Source: Dentipellis sp. KUC8613 (Eukaryota; Basidiomycota; Agaricomycetes; Russulales; Hericiaceae). Taken from it: DNA of 64,000 bases. The notes beneath the pieces are model-generated. The model did not search any database. It was not told where the DNA came from and worked only from the letters and a program-made list of their open reading frames with translations. Both the position numbers and the translations under genes were made by a program. The first letter of the stretch is position 1. The number at the start of each line of letters is the position of its first letter. The DNA is taken from contig NSJX01000037.1 of assembly GCA_002286715.1 (NCBI GenBank), positions 62,001-126,000 on the forward strand, given 5' to 3'. Of this stretch, positions 1 through 12,576 are shown in pieces.

Positions 1-68
1 TCTCTCCCTCTCCCCACCTCGTGCGCTATGGTAAGTATGTGTGTATAACGCCCGTAACTCTCTAGGGA

Positions 69-3000
69 CTACAGCAGCTTGCTCGACGCTGCGGGGGCTA
101 CTCTACTCTTGATGAGCTTGATAATGTACAGCGGGAGCGCGCTGATGGCGACGATGACAGCGACCTTCCACACGAAGCGCGGCGACATCACGAATCCGAG
201 ATCTGCGGAAACCCGTCAGGGGCGTTTCAGCTGAGGGGCTGAGAAATGGGACCCACCGAAGTATTCCGGGAGGAAGACGATGCTGACGGCGTAGATGAGC
301 AGGGTGACGATCTCCGAGATGACCATATAAATATGCCTGTGCGCACGACGCCCGTCAGTATCTGCCCCAGTCGTCACTTATGGAGGTAACGGTATTCCCG
401 ACGCACCAGATTGTGACCTCCAGGGCGACCATGATAAGTTCGTTAAGAATAAGAGACGTGAATGAGATGGCGACGATGTTGAGGAACTCGTTCTCGAAGA
501 GCACGAGCGAGAGAATCATGATCGCCGCGCCTGCGTGCCGGTCCCGGTCAGCGGCCGCTCCTGCGTCATTCATTCGTACCAACAAAGAGACATTACCTTG
601 ATAGACACTGATCATGAGCCAGACGAAGAACGTCTTGTACGAAAGCGCGCGACCCTGAACGGGAAATCACAGGTCAGCCGGCCGCATGGGCGCAAGGCAT
701 GCAGGAGAAGAAAAGGGAAAAGACATACCTTCGTGAGTTCCTTGTACAGTTCCGGGTATAAGAGCGCGAGGTCCTCGTTGACGTCGCGGTCGAGCACGAG
801 CGAGAAGACGGGCGCCATCGTGTAGAGCGTCGCGTAGCCGACCAGGAGCCAGCCCTGGTACAGCGCGATCGGCGCAAAGTAGAATATGGACGAGAAGACA
901 GCCTGCATGACGGAGATGATGAGGCCGCGGTGGATCACGAACTGCGCGAGCTTAGCCGAGCGGCGGTACGAGTTGCGGCCGTGCCAGAGGAGCAGCTTCG
1001 TGAGGTGGCTGAACTGTGTTACTGAGAAATCTGCTGCGAGGGAGGCTTGTCTGCCTTCCTTGCCCACGATACCGACACCTATTGCAGCATTAGCACTGGA
1101 CCGACCAGCTCAAACGAGAGTACTCACCAACGTCGGCAGCCTGAATCATGCTAACATCATTACCACCATCTCCGATACAACACACGCGCTTCTTGGTATA
1201 GCTACGAATCAGCCGCGCGACATCAGCTTTCTGCGTGGGCGAGCACCGGCAGGCCACCACCGCAGACAGCTTGGTTGTAATTTCGATGAACTCGTTCTTG
1301 AACAGATTGAGGCATAGCTGGAGCGACTCTCCGTCGATGACCAGACAGCAGTCCAGTTTGTTCTGCAAGAAATCAAGCTCATCGCGGACCTGGTCGGATG
1401 TCCTAACTGTTCCACGCAGTCAGCGCCAACCTACCAATCAAAACGAGTCGTATACGCACGCTTGGCCACCTGGTGGATGTACTGATTCCGCGCGACGAGC
1501 TTCGTAGAAATCGCAATGACCGTGGCCGTCTCGATCTTGTCGCCCGTCAGCATCCAAATCTTGATGCCCGCATTCCGGAGCAGCTCGAGCGTCGACTTGA
1601 CATCGTCCTGCAGTTTATCCTCCACACCCGTCAACCCAAGCAGCTCCAGCTCATGCTCTAGCGTCTCCGCGACGACCGCGGCCATCGCCTCGTTGCGACC
1701 CTCGAGCTTCACGCTCGCATCATGGTGGCGCGCCTTGAAGTCCGCATACGCCGCCTCGCTGAGCCGGCGGCGCGCCATGACGAGCGTGCGGAGGCCTTCG
1801 CGCGCCATGTTCGCCGTCTCCTCCTCAAGCCAGTCGTTGCGCTGCACGATGCGCGCCATGACGACATCCGCGCCCTTCTGCAGGAACGTGATCTCGCGCG
1901 TCTGCACGTCGCGCACGACGATACCCATGCGCTTCGACTCGGACGTGAACGGGAAGAGTTCGAGGATGTCGTATGCGAGCGTCGTGCCGCTCGGCGTCTG
2001 CAGCTCCATGCGCGTGCGGTCCCGGAAGGTGAGCGTCAGGCCGACGGACTCGGTCCATTTCACGATGGCGACTTCGTCGGGAGAGGAGGCCTGGTATGTT
2101 ATAGAGCCATCGTCATTCTTCACCGGGGTAACCTGCACTGCATGGTCAGTGAGGTCCAAAACCAGAGGCGAGACGCACTGACGTTGTGGCAAAGCGCAAG
2201 GCTGAGGACGACATCTCGCACACGAGACGACATATCTCTGCGTCCCCGAGTGGCAAGCTGCGCACCCGTCATCATGGAGGGCTGCCGCTTGTGGTCTACG
2301 CGTGCATCAGTACATGAGGTGATCAGAACTTGAGAGCTACGCACTCTGATCTCCTGAAGAGCCGAACGCCGTCGCGAGCTGCAGTGCGACCTCGTCCATC
2401 GAGTCGGAGCCGAAGGACATCGTCCCCATGTGAAGCTTCTTCATTTCCATTTCTGCCTCTGCATGAGAAACGCCCGGATCGACGCGCATATACCGCACAT
2501 ACCATTCTGCGTCAGAGTACCCGTCTTGTCGCTCAGCAGGTACTCAATGCGCCCGAGCTCTTCAGGCAGAGTGCTCGTCCGCACGATGGTGCCCGGAATC
2601 TCAGAGTCGGTCATGATCTGGTGCGCATATACCGTCTTGCCCATGTCCAGGTTGACACGCAAGCTGCAGAATCGGCGTCGGCGCAAAGGCATGCACCAAT
2701 TGGACAGAATCACGTACCTGATAGGGATGATGGAGGAGAACAGGATGAGGAAACGGAAGACGTAGATATACCATAGGCCGCGGAAGCCGTTCAACGCGAC
2801 CAGGGCCAGAGACAGAGCAAACGTTACCGCGCACAGGATCTATGTCCTACTGTTTGCAAAGCCCACACATACCTCAAATAAGGGCACACGTACCTTGGCC
2901 AACCTGTTGATCTCTTCATCGAGCAGACCGACCTTGGTCTTGGGATGACTGGTGTTCATCACTGCACGGGTTTCGGGCCCTGTGTAAGTGATGAAGCCGA

Positions 3001-4355
3001 CAGCGGTGCCCGCTGCAAGTACTGTGTTCGCCCACAGCACGTTCTCGGCGGACAGCGGCTCCACAGCAGGCACCTGCTGCATTGGGACGTCGTCCATCGA
3101 GTGCGATGGCGGCGAGTTGACGGTGAAGGTACCAATAAACGTGTGAATATCCTTGATCGGGGCGTCCGCTGTGATGCTTTCCTCAGTATCAGCCGTAATT
3201 TACACCAGACGTTACCCACCATAGATCTCAGCATCGAGCGACAACAGCTCCGCATCCGAGCGCAACTTCTGCGTGACGGGCACAGCCACGCGCAGCTTCC
3301 AGTCCGTCTCACCGTCAAGCTGGTCTGTCCGAATGAAACAGGTGCCTGACTGGTCTGACGTGCGCAGCAGCACGACATCTGCGGGAACACGCTGGTTCTT
3401 CTGCAGAATGATGAGGTCTCCAACGCGGAGGGAGGAAGAAGGCACAGCGCGGCTTGAGGGCACGTTGTCTTCGATGTCCTGTGGGTCGTACTCCAGGACG
3501 TGGTATTGCTGCGAATTGGCCTCTCGGTCGCGTAAATTGCGCTTGTAGTCGTCGTATGCTTCCTTGCCCATTGTCACGAGTAAGACGAAAGCCAACGGTG
3601 CGATATATGTCGCGAGGAAACCTGTGTTGGTGTTAGTTACAGACCACGCGAATGATGGAAGGAGGACACACCGATCTTGAGAGCGGGTATGAATTGGGAG
3701 AGGGCGACGAGGAGAAAGTATAGGTTGAAGAAGAATTTGAACTGCTCGTAGAATACGATGGGGAGGAAGGTGAGGACATTGTACTTTTGGTTGCGGACAA
3801 TGTTAGGAGGGAAGCGGGATCGCAGTTTATCTACATATCTCTATCAGCACTCCAAACCAATGCACAACAGCGTTCGGCATGTATGGCGGTTCCTTTCTTC
3901 CAGGTGCTTGCCGCAGAGGCCTTCAGAACGGACATAGCTCACCTGGAGGTCGGAATGGGACTGTGCGGGACTTGTCTTTCGACGAACGTCCACCCTTGCG
4001 TAGTATGGACGAGCGCTGCAGGCTATAAGCGTAAGCTCCAATACAGCCTGATGCTACTCACCTCTGATGCAGTACTCGGTTCCCTCCGCTCCCTCTCCTG
4101 CTCGGGAATCGGGTACTCGCCGTCCTGCTCGCCGCCGCCTAGCAGAGTAGCCTCTTCATCCGGCTCAACATCGTAAGTCTCTCTCCGCTTCCCCTTGCGG
4201 TAGTTCTTCCTCGACGAAACGGACGCAGCTACGTTCGCGACGGGGGGCATCGGGGTGCTCGTACCGCCGTCGTCTTGTTCGGAGTCGTTGATGCGTGCGT
4301 ATCCAGCCCTGGCGTTTCTGAGTTGTCCCAATTTGTGCAGGCGGATGTCAGACAT
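69..4355 (-). CDS. NEO1: P4-type phospholipid-transporting ATPase, Neo1/ATP9 class (flippase)
   Basis: This gene encodes a multi-pass P4-ATPase expected to flip phospholipids to the cytosolic leaflet of Golgi/endosomal membranes. It is spread over roughly a dozen exons. Visible landmarks, in order, are an acidic N-terminus (4355 to 4062, donor GTGAGT), the first membrane pair ([19 protein letters not shown]), the actuator-domain motif [11 protein letters not shown] near 3310, the phosphorylation site [14 protein letters not shown] near 2515, the nucleotide-binding segment [14 protein letters not shown] near 2070, the P-domain motif [13 protein letters not shown] near 1550, the hinge motif [11 protein letters not shown] near 1150, and six C-terminal membrane segments ending in the stop at 69-71. 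The DGETDWKLR variant, where other P4 classes have DGETNLK, and the sequence around DKTGT point to Neo1/ATP9A-B, which known members operate without a Cdc50 subunit. The start at 4355 is the first Met of an open acidic exon. All catalytic motifs are intact and the gene appears complete. Confidence 0.93.
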
Positions 4356-6194
4356 AGACGAGAGTTGTACGCAGAAAATGTGCCCCCTTTGCTCCGGGAG
4401 ACGGGGAGTAGGGAGGGAGATGAGAGATGAGGGAAGCGGTAAGGGGAGCTGAAGCAGGCAGACGCGTCAAGCCGAGCGCTGAGTGCTCTTCCACGTGGTC
4501 TCCCTCGCCTCACGCCAATTTCTCTTTACGACTTATTGCTCCTCCTCTCACTGAGCGTTGTATCGACATAGAAAGGCATTGTTATTTCAGGTGAGTGCTG
4601 CTCAAATCTATAGATATGTACCGCGCAGCTACATATTTCAACTCACAGCTAACCAATCCTCTCGCGTATAACACGAGCATGGCCTTCACAGCGGACACAA
4701 GCATTGAAAGAATCGATCGTCACGGCTCTTGTCCAGATTTCATTTCAATGTAATACATGGGATTCTGTGTCCTGTCCACTCTCTCTATAAATGTTCGCAT
4801 CCAAACTACAAGTGTGTGCTTTCCCGCACAAAATTGGTTCACAATGCTTCGGCATAGCTAATTCCTAGACAAACTACATCTCTTATCGCGCAGAAACCGT
4901 CACAGCGATAGCAAACACGAACATCAACACAGATGTCAACACAAACACAAGCATAAAACGAAACACAGCCAAGTCTCGCACAAGAATGATCCACGAAGAA
5001 TGTGACCAGTGATGCTCGTCTACACCGCACAGCCGCTGCTCGAATGAGTGCGGCAGGCGGGCGGAGACGTGCAGACCGGTCGCATCCCATGTGCAACACC
5101 CCTACACGATCGTTCTATACTCGAGAGGGTAGCGGGGCGCACCTAATGACCGTTAGTCCTCCGCGACGCTCGCAAGCCGACTCTCTTGACGGCCCCGGCG
5201 CAGGTTCCTTCGTATGCGGTCGCACTTCGACGTCGACGTTCATCTTCACGGTGTCGATTTCTCAAAGCACCGACAGGGAACTATACGCATAGTCAGCTTC
5301 TAAACATTGACATATCAAACGGCATACGCACCCTGTGAACCCAACCCAACACAGTCCAACCTCGACGTGCCACAAAGGCGTATCGAAGCCGTACAAGCCC
5401 CACGAAGGGGTGATCAAAAAATTGGTGCCCGAAGGCCAGACCCGTCACCCGAAGGATCAGAGCCGCCCGAAGGCACTCCAGCCGAAGAGGCCGGCCGTAA
5501 GGGTTGCGGTTTTCACCCACGCCGGGTAGGGGGGAAGACGCGCCAGCAGAACCCCGCATTGCCTACTTGGTCTCGTAGAGGTAACTGACTGACGGACATA
5601 CAGACCGTATTTCGGCGCGAGGTTCTCTGTGGACAGGATAATGCGTCTGAGACGGTCCGCTCAGAGAGGGGTTTCCGACTGGGGAGCTAGGTGAGCAGGA
5701 CGGGGGGTATTTATACGCGGTTGTGAACAAGGTTTGGGATTCAACAAAACTTTAAGTTTGGAATTCAATGAGAGTCACAGGGAGGACCGTTCGACGCGTC
5801 GACGCGTTTGCTGGTCAGGTGAAGTTTGGAACAGCTCACGTGCACTGTAGCAGCTTCTACACATCCTTCCAGCGACTACCACCAGCCCGCTGGCCCACTG
5901 TCTCTCGCTTTCCGCAATGTTAGTTGAGATGGACCTCCGGATAGAGGAATCACATCACCTATTTGACGTTCTGTCCGATACTTATGGCGTTTCGTCCAAA
6001 TTCACTGCATTCAGTCTTGGAGGATCATCCCCCTGGTCGTTCAACTTGCACCTCGAGTTTTATATCTAGTCAATTGCATCTACGATGTGAGTTCTACCTC
6101 ATGAACGGAGCTTTCATATCTCGTTTTCCTAGGAAAGTACTGATATCGACGGCAGAGAACAGGACGTCGAAGAGCTCCGCCGAAACTCCTCATG
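4356..6194. other. Intergenic region, possible unassigned minus-strand unit
   Basis: No ORF here has recognisable similarity. A good minus-strand TATA box (TATAAATA, read from 5715 to 5708) precedes a short ATG-led frame starting near 5600. Splicing attempts through 5600-5100 give hydrophobic and Trp-rich fragments that I could not join into a convincing protein. A small unannotated gene is possible. Otherwise this is promoter space for the flippase gene and spacer before the dehydrogenase pseudogene. Confidence 0.4.
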
Positions 6195-6665
6195 CTACGA
6201 GTTCGATGCCGTCTCCCTCTCTCCACACAACCAAAATATCTTCGCCGTATGCCTCCCAAGCACTTCACTCTCCTCCTTTGTCCCACAATGATCGTGCTTT
6301 CTCAGAACCTGATCCTTGCTCCCGATCCTCAATGTCCCCTGCGGCACTCCAATGCTGCCCGCCAACGGCTTCACTCCACGCATCACAGACCACATGTATG
6401 CAGCATAGCTCGTCCTGCGACTGCGTGAAGGCGTCGAAAGCGGCAGCTTGTAGTGCATCGCCCGGAAGAGCAGGGAGGGCGAGGAACGTCAAAGGTTTGT
6501 GCGTAAGCCCCCGTCCACTTCACGAACCCAAAGTTGTGATCTAATGTGCACCACCTCTAGGCTGTTCCCGCGCTAAATATCGTGAGCACCTTCCCGCCCG
6601 CCACGGCGCGCATTAGACGAGACGAATGTCTCGATGAACGCCCATCGTGCGCATGTGGTACTACA
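6195..6665 (-). pseudogene. Decayed 3' copy of the short-chain dehydrogenase gene
   Basis: The stretch matches the 3' half of the intact dehydrogenase at 9082-10146, on the same strand and with many substitutions. The protein fragments 'TKEESEVLGRHTAKI' here and 'TKEEREALWRHTAKV' in the intact gene align. So do the coding stretches around 6530-6660 and 9555-9690, which include 'TGTCTCGATGAACGCCCA'. The matching frame shifts between two minus-strand frames, and the 5' part with the Rossmann GGTSGIG motif is missing. The DNA between the two exons is also contracted. The simplest reading is an old tandem duplicate that lost its 5' end and decayed. It lies about 2.4 kb from the intact copy, with an unrelated plus-strand gene between them. 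Confidence 0.8.
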
Positions 6666-7618
6666 TTGCCAATTCGAGCTTTTTGTGAAGTTCTTCAGCT
6701 TCGCGCTGACTTCATTCTATTGATAAATTGGCAATAGAGCTGGATGAGAATGACGGGAGTGGTATTGGATCATGTTTATCACGCAGTGATCGCGATGTCG
6801 GGAAGGGAGGGGAAGGGAGCGGAGCACATTATGATCATGACCGTGCCATGACCTTATTCCCGCTACTGTGGATGTTTTTGCATGACCTTCATGCTTGTTT
6901 CTGATTTCACGGGGTTTCCAATACTATCAATATTGTGTTTCTTCTTTCCTTCCTTCTGACGCGCGGGAGACGGGGTTAGGCTTTTCCAACCGCGACCCTG
7001 GGTGGCCTTGCCAGTACTTGTTCGGCTCCTCCTCCTCCTCCGCTCAGATCTCAATCAGGACTCGGCTCCCCCAATCTGTTTATTTACTGCAAAGCATTCC
7101 GGATCCCATACCTATCATAACAAATATCATTCGAGCAAGCCATTCCTGGCCGACGCAGAGACAAGATCCCGACATGCTCCTGATCAGCGTGGGCTCCTCT
7201 TTCGACGTAACTTCCCAGAGTCGGTCACTATGGAATGAATGGAAGTACGTCGACTGATCACATTGATTGCATGTTCCGCTGCTCATACTTGCACCTGTCC
7301 AGGCTTTCCAGACGTCAGTAACCCCAAGGCCACGTCGGGTTTGTACCCCCGGGCCACTCCAGCGATCCCAGGCCACAAGTTTCTCAATTTTCTCTCGCTT
7401 AATCTCCGAAGCACCTCCTTCAAGTACGTCCTTGAATTACCGACAACAAAACACTTCGCCTATATTCAAGCACCCGCGACGACACTGCGCGCCGAGGCGG
7501 CAGGACCCGTTCGGGAAGACGCACGACGCGGCATCTTCTGAGACTGCGTCGGTCTCTCCTGTCCTGAGACGTTGCACACACGATCTGGTTCCAGACCACC
7601 AGACTACTCTCAAAGACC
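6666..7618. other. Intergenic region upstream of the NC-motif protein gene
   Basis: Nothing here reads as a convincing gene. The plus-strand ORF at 7267-7761 overlaps the start of the next gene in a different frame and is low in complexity, so it is most likely 5' leader or promoter sequence. Confidence 0.4.
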
Positions 7619-8867
7619 ATGTATTTCGATGCTATCTACGAGCTCTTCTCCCTCAAGAAGTACGGCACGTTGCGTTCACCATCTCTCCCATCTCGTGTCT
7701 ATCATACGGAATGGACACCCCTGAAGACTTTCGTCCAAGAAGTTCGGGACTGGTACTCTGATCCGAACTTCAACAGAGATATGGACAACCACGATCCTAC
7801 CGTACGGGCAGCATTCCATTGCAAAAAGACCGTGGGGCAGCTGCAGCACGAGCTCATTGCTTTGGTCTTCACCACGAATGTGAACACCCGAGGGGACACG
7901 CTGTGCGTTCTCGAACGTCAACCAGATACAATGGAGAAGTCCCCTTCCTTCATAGTGCCTGCGGCGGCAACTGCTCTTTCGATCGGCAAGGACAAATTGA
8001 GCAGCCTGGACGTGATGGCCAACGATAGGTTCTGGTGTCATGGCGATAGCAACTGGGAGGGCTCTGCTAGCAGTCTCGGACGGCGTATCGTGAAGGCCTT
8101 AAAGGATGACTCCAAGGTCAAAGACTCCCCAGACTACGGCATTGTAGGCTGCATTGACCTCTCTGCCACCCCTCTATCACTCTTTACTATTGCTGCCATC
8201 CTTGAGACCGCCTCAACCCATGAGTCCCACTATAACATCCTTCGGACAAACTGTGCATGGTTTGCAGCAGTTTGTATGGGTCTACTTCGAACTTTCCCAG
8301 GGGCTGTGGAAGTTCGGGACTGCCTCCATGGCACGCTGAAGCCTGGAGTTTCCATTGGCACACAATGGTCAGCCTTCTACTCCACCTGGCCAAAGGCAAC
8401 CATACTTCCGGTGCATGATCAGAACGTGATCCCTGCCCATGAGCTTTCTGAAGAGGACAGCCTGAGTTTCGACCAAGACATGCGCAGCTCTGCCGATCCC
8501 CCTCCGCTTGCTCCCAAAGTCACCAGCAACCTCTCCCAGGTGCCGAGTGCGTTGCATTGCTATGCTGTTCGGAATGCAAACCCGCGTTCCATCCAAGCCG
8601 CATATGATGAAATCCGTGAGCAGCTGAGAACATCTATCTTATGCAACAGAGATGTGAGTTTCTTGGTCGTGATGGTGCGGAGGGCACTCAACGCTGTGCT
8701 AACCAGTTACTTTACATCAGGACAGGCTTCCTGAAGTGGGGGGCCGTATTGGGGAAGTCGCTAGGGAGAGGGATGAATGGAAGACGAAATACTTGGAATT
8801 GGAGAAATCGGTTGCAATGGCTTCAGAGTCTTCAGATGGCCAGAGGTCCAGGAGCAAGCAGTTATAG
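7619..8867 (+). CDS. Protein of unknown function with an LRAT/NlpC-P60-like NC motif
   Basis: Two exons (7619-8653 and 8721-8867) are joined across a clean GTGAGT...ATCAG intron and give about 393 residues. I do not recognise a named family. The most telling stretch is HESHYNILRTNCAWFAAVC near residue 200. An NC-W/H-F-A motif after a histidine is reminiscent of the NC(E/W)HF catalytic-cysteine motif of LRAT and NlpC/P60-type circularly permuted papain folds. The hydrophobic segment VGCIDLSATPLSLFTIAAIL just before it could form the preceding strand and helix. The short second exon is charged and helical, ending in a basic, Ser-rich tail. There is no signal peptide. The start was chosen because the frame is open from ATG 7619. 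A cysteine-protease or acyltransferase-like activity is inference only. Confidence 0.6.
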
Positions 8868-9081
8868 TCACAATTTTTGTTCACCAGCAAGCATACTTTT
8901 TCAAATTTATCTCGCCCGTCGTCTGAGTTAATGTTCATTCAAATTTGCTGTGTTCAACTGTCGAAGGTCATCTCACTGGCTGTTTGACTTGTTCGATGAG
9001 CACAATATTTCGTTATTACAGAGCATCCATGAATGTGAGTCCAATAGAGTGAGTGGAGCCTCCAGACCAAGAGTCCTCAAT

Positions 9082-10146
9082 CTATGACACCGTCTCCCCC
9101 TCTCCGCCTAACCCAACCACTTTTGCCGTATGCCTCCAAAGCGCCTCCCTCTCCTCCTTTGTCCCATAATGAGCATGTTTCCTCAGATCCTGCCCCTTGC
9201 TCCCGAACCTCCATGCTCCCAGCACCCCGGCGCTCCCTGCCTCCGGCTTCGCCGCACGCAGCCCAGACCACATGTACGCGGCACACTCGTCCTGCGAATG
9301 CGTGAAGGGCGTCATGAGCGGCAGCGTGTACTGCATCGCGCGGAGGAGCAGGGAGGGTGAGGAGCGCAGGAGGTTCGTGCGCACGCCGCCGGGGTTGGCA
9401 TGCGCAAGGGTGACGCCGGGATTGCGTAGCGCGAAGGACTACAACGGGTGTCCATTAGCATCTACCTCGAGAGTGCAAACAACAAGGGAATTAAACGCAC
9501 TTCGCACATGAGATCATTGTACGTCGCACCGGCCTTCGCCACCGGCCCCGTCCGCTTCACAAACCCAAAGTCCTCAACGTCGACCGCCTCCCCGTTGCCC
9601 GCGCCGAACACAGTGAGCACCTTCCCGCTGCCCGCCGCGCGGAGAGACGGGATGAGTGTCTCGATGAACGCCCAGCGCGCGTAGTACTGTATCGCGAGTT
9701 TCTTGTCCAGGCCTTCGGGCGTCTGGGCGTCGCGCGAGGGGGACATGAAGCCCGCGGTGAGGATGAGGAAGTCGATCTTGGGGTACTGCGCGCGGAGCTG
9801 CGCGGCACAGGGCTTGACATGCGAGAGGAGCGACACGTCGCATTCCACGAAGGAGTATGAGCCTCCGTTGTCACTGTCTCAGCACGCCCGTCAATATTGT
9901 TGGGTGAACATTTACTCTTGACGTTCGAGCACAACGCAGTTCTCTGTGCACTCACCTCGACGGCTCGACAGCAGCCTTCATGTCCTTGATGATCACCTCT
10001 GCAGCCTCGCGATTCCTGCCTACGAGCACGATGTGCGCGCGGCCCTTAGTGTCTCGGTTGAGCGCCTCGGCCATGCCTTGTCCGATACCGGACGTGCCGC
10101 CGACGAAGATAGCTACAGGGTTCACGGTTTTTGAGGCGGAAGACAT
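9082..10146 (-). CDS. Short-chain dehydrogenase/reductase (NAD(P)-binding Rossmann protein)
   Basis: Three exons (about 10146-9956, 9850-9505 and 9440-9082) encode a classical SDR of about 300 residues. Exon 1 carries the cofactor-binding motif VGGTSGIGQGMAEAL. Exon 2 carries the KIDFLILTAGFMSP strand, the equivalent of the usual NNAG motif, and ends with the active-site region AGATYNDLMCE. In the usual YxxxK pair the tyrosine is present, but the position of the lysine is methionine. This has been seen in some fungal SDR subfamilies and may mean altered chemistry. Exon 3 has LAHANPGGVRTNL, the PG motif after strand 6. No targeting signal is visible, so the protein is probably cytosolic. The substrate cannot be predicted. 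A truncated, decayed paralogue lies at 6195-6665. Confidence 0.85.
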
Positions 10147-10739
10147 AAGTCAGATGATGGTGGTGAAGAGGGATAGGCTGTGGTTGAAAGGAAGCAAGAG
10201 GCGTCCGACGAGCACGGGACGCAGATCAATTAGACTTGACTTTGAAATGGAGGCAAGCCTCGACCTGTGCTCGTGTTCGCCAGATTGGGATGCGTCTGCA
10301 TTTCTGTACTCGGTGTGGGCTGGAAAGGTGGGTCGGGAAAGCGGTACGAATGGGCGTCGTTCTGTAGTGTACGATGTAGCAAATTCGCTGGAAGGTGTTT
10401 TCGTGTCGAGAAATCCTAGGCGCCCTGAGTAATTACCTTTTCCGGAAGGCCTACACTTGGTTCTCAAACGAACCAACACTTGGCGATCATGTTTTTCCAA
10501 CACCGTTCAATTACATGCAATCATGACAAGTACGTTGTATCCAATCTATGAACCTGTCACAAGATACCTGAAAAACAGAACCTCAATACCTGCAGGAGGT
10601 AAGTAGTCCACAACAGTACGTTGTGACGCGAGGCCGACCCGCGACGCGAACCATTATATGGCCGCTATGAACATAGGCAGAGGCCAGTAGCTGGAAGTCC
10701 CTGCATGTCTGAGCAGTCTAGAGGCCACCGCATAGGGTG
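10147..10739. other. Intergenic spacer
   Basis: This spacer lies upstream of the dehydrogenase and beyond the 3' end of the STAND gene. No coding frame, RNA gene or repeat stands out. Confidence 0.4.
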
Positions 10740-12576
10740 CTAGGCTGGTATGGTAGGACTCGCTATGGTCCGTGGCCTACAAAGAAACAAATTCGCAAGT
10801 TAGCCAGCCAATGCTCGACATGACGAACGGCCTCACGTCGGATCAAGCATAGACACGCCCTCAACCTCCCATCGCGCCCAAATCTGGGATGTCTCCTCTG
10901 ATTGTGCCAATCGTGCAAGTGCGTGAACATCGAGCGGGACACGTCCCACCGCCTGTACGAGCCTCGACGCGTCCTCGTCCCTTTTCCCCGAGATAACTTC
11001 AAAGGTCTGCAGCGCGGCCTCAAGCGGCAGCGGCGCCAACGGGTCCAAGAACGGAGTCCACCGTGTTTTCGCAGGCCGTTCCGTGCCGCGCATCGTCACG
11101 ATCACAGCGACAGACGGGATAGAGGCGATCTTCGCGAGCAGCTCCTCGACCTCTCTGGTCTGCGCGTCCTTCTCCCACGGCTTCTCGAGGCTGTCCAGAC
11201 AAAGGACGCACGAGTCCGCACTACGCAAGGACGCGAGGATCTTCTTCTCCAGAGGCAGCGCACCATCGTCGAATATCCCCAAGGCAGTGGCCATCTGCAA
11301 GAGCAGCTCTGCGATAGTCTCTGCGGAGCCGCAGTGCACGAAGTAGCGCGTATTTGGGAACTCCGATGCGATTTCCGAGTTGTGCAGCACGGAGAGCACG
11401 AGCGACGTCTTGCCAATACCACGAGGGCCAATGATTGCAATCCGTGCTGGCGGGTCGCGCTTCAGGATCCCATTCACGATTTTCCGCATTTCGGTATCGC
11501 GACCGAACAGGGTTTCTGGCGGAGGGCGCAGATCAGGTACTGTCCTGTGCAAAGATTGTGAGATGCCGTATGAGCCATGCGACCATACAGAATGCGCCTA
11601 CACTGTTTCTTCGGGAGGAAGAATCTTGACCTGGAGCGCAGCATTAGCATTGCATTTGGCAGTACTCGAAGGACCTACTTTTCTCGAGATTGCATCCCAG
11701 ATTCTAGCCGTGTCAGTGCGACTGCCGAAGTTCAACTTTGCCTAGATGCATACGTTCGTAGGCTAGGAATGGGATTGCGCCATGATGGGAGGGCATGCTT
11801 ACATTGAATAGTTGTAGCGCATTTTGCATACCACGTCCGCAGTCGTCGATGGCGGTCGTGAGCTTCACCCGGTTCAGGAAGATAAGGACATGATCGCGCT
11901 TCCGCTGTGGTTGACATTGTTTCAAGGTAACAAGCGTGGTCTGCAGAATCCTATGCAAAGTGCGCGATATGTATTAGAAACAGTACTCGGGAGATGTTGG
12001 AGAACACAACGTACTCTTCAAGAGCCTTGAAGGCCCTCTGTAGATCCTTCGGGACCTTCTGGTCCTGCGGCGGCGCGGCGGCGACCTGCTCATAGTAGTC
12101 GTCGATAAGTTCTCGAATTCTCTCCACATCTGCCATGACAATCTTCCATTTATCGCGAAAAAGATCGATTTCCTGCACAGAGCCATGAACCACCATGGCC
12201 AGCACCCAATTCAGCTTGTAGAAACCACAGAACATATTCGTAAAGCGTACCGACTTGATCTTCAATATCTGTATGCAAATGCCGGAAACGGCCTTGATGT
12301 ACGGGATGTTCTGCGTCATCTCGCCCGCCTCCTTCAGGATCGCGAGCGCGGTATCCGCCGTGCTGAACACGATATCCGATTTGCTCGACTTCGTGGATTT
12401 GGCAGCTGCAGGAAGCATGAACATTAGAACTCGATCGGGAAACCAGGTCACGAACGTCGAAACTTGATTTTCAACGCACAAACATTGGAGGACACAGGTC
12501 GCGCTGGTCTCGAGCCGGAGCTCGTTGAGGCCGCCGCGGTGGTGTGGGTTATTGAAGAGACTTCTGCCGAAGCCAT
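10740..12576 (-). CDS. NLR-like STAND ATPase: helical (MLKL/HeLo-like) N-terminus plus NB-ARC-type NTPase
   Basis: The gene starts at ATG 12576 and has about five exons. Exon 1 encodes a Ser/Thr/Ala-rich leader and splices at GTGCGT near 12480 into a helical domain (TADTALAILKEAGEMTQ, VSGICIQILKIK, RDKWKIVMADVERIRELID). That pattern resembles the four-helix MLKL_NTD/HeLo-like domains common in Agaricomycete NLR-like proteins. The large last exon carries LFGRDTEMRKIV, the P-loop IIGPRGIGKTSLV near 11425 and the Walker B-like SCVLCLDSLE near 11210. The main frame stops at 10833, directly on a GTGAGG donor. A good intron (branch GCTAAC, acceptor TTTGTAG) would extend it by about a dozen residues to the stop at 10740-10742. 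There is no C-terminal repeat sensor such as WD40, TPR or ankyrin, so the protein looks short for an NLR. A role in heterokaryon incompatibility or cell-death signalling is inferred from the architecture. Confidence 0.78.
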
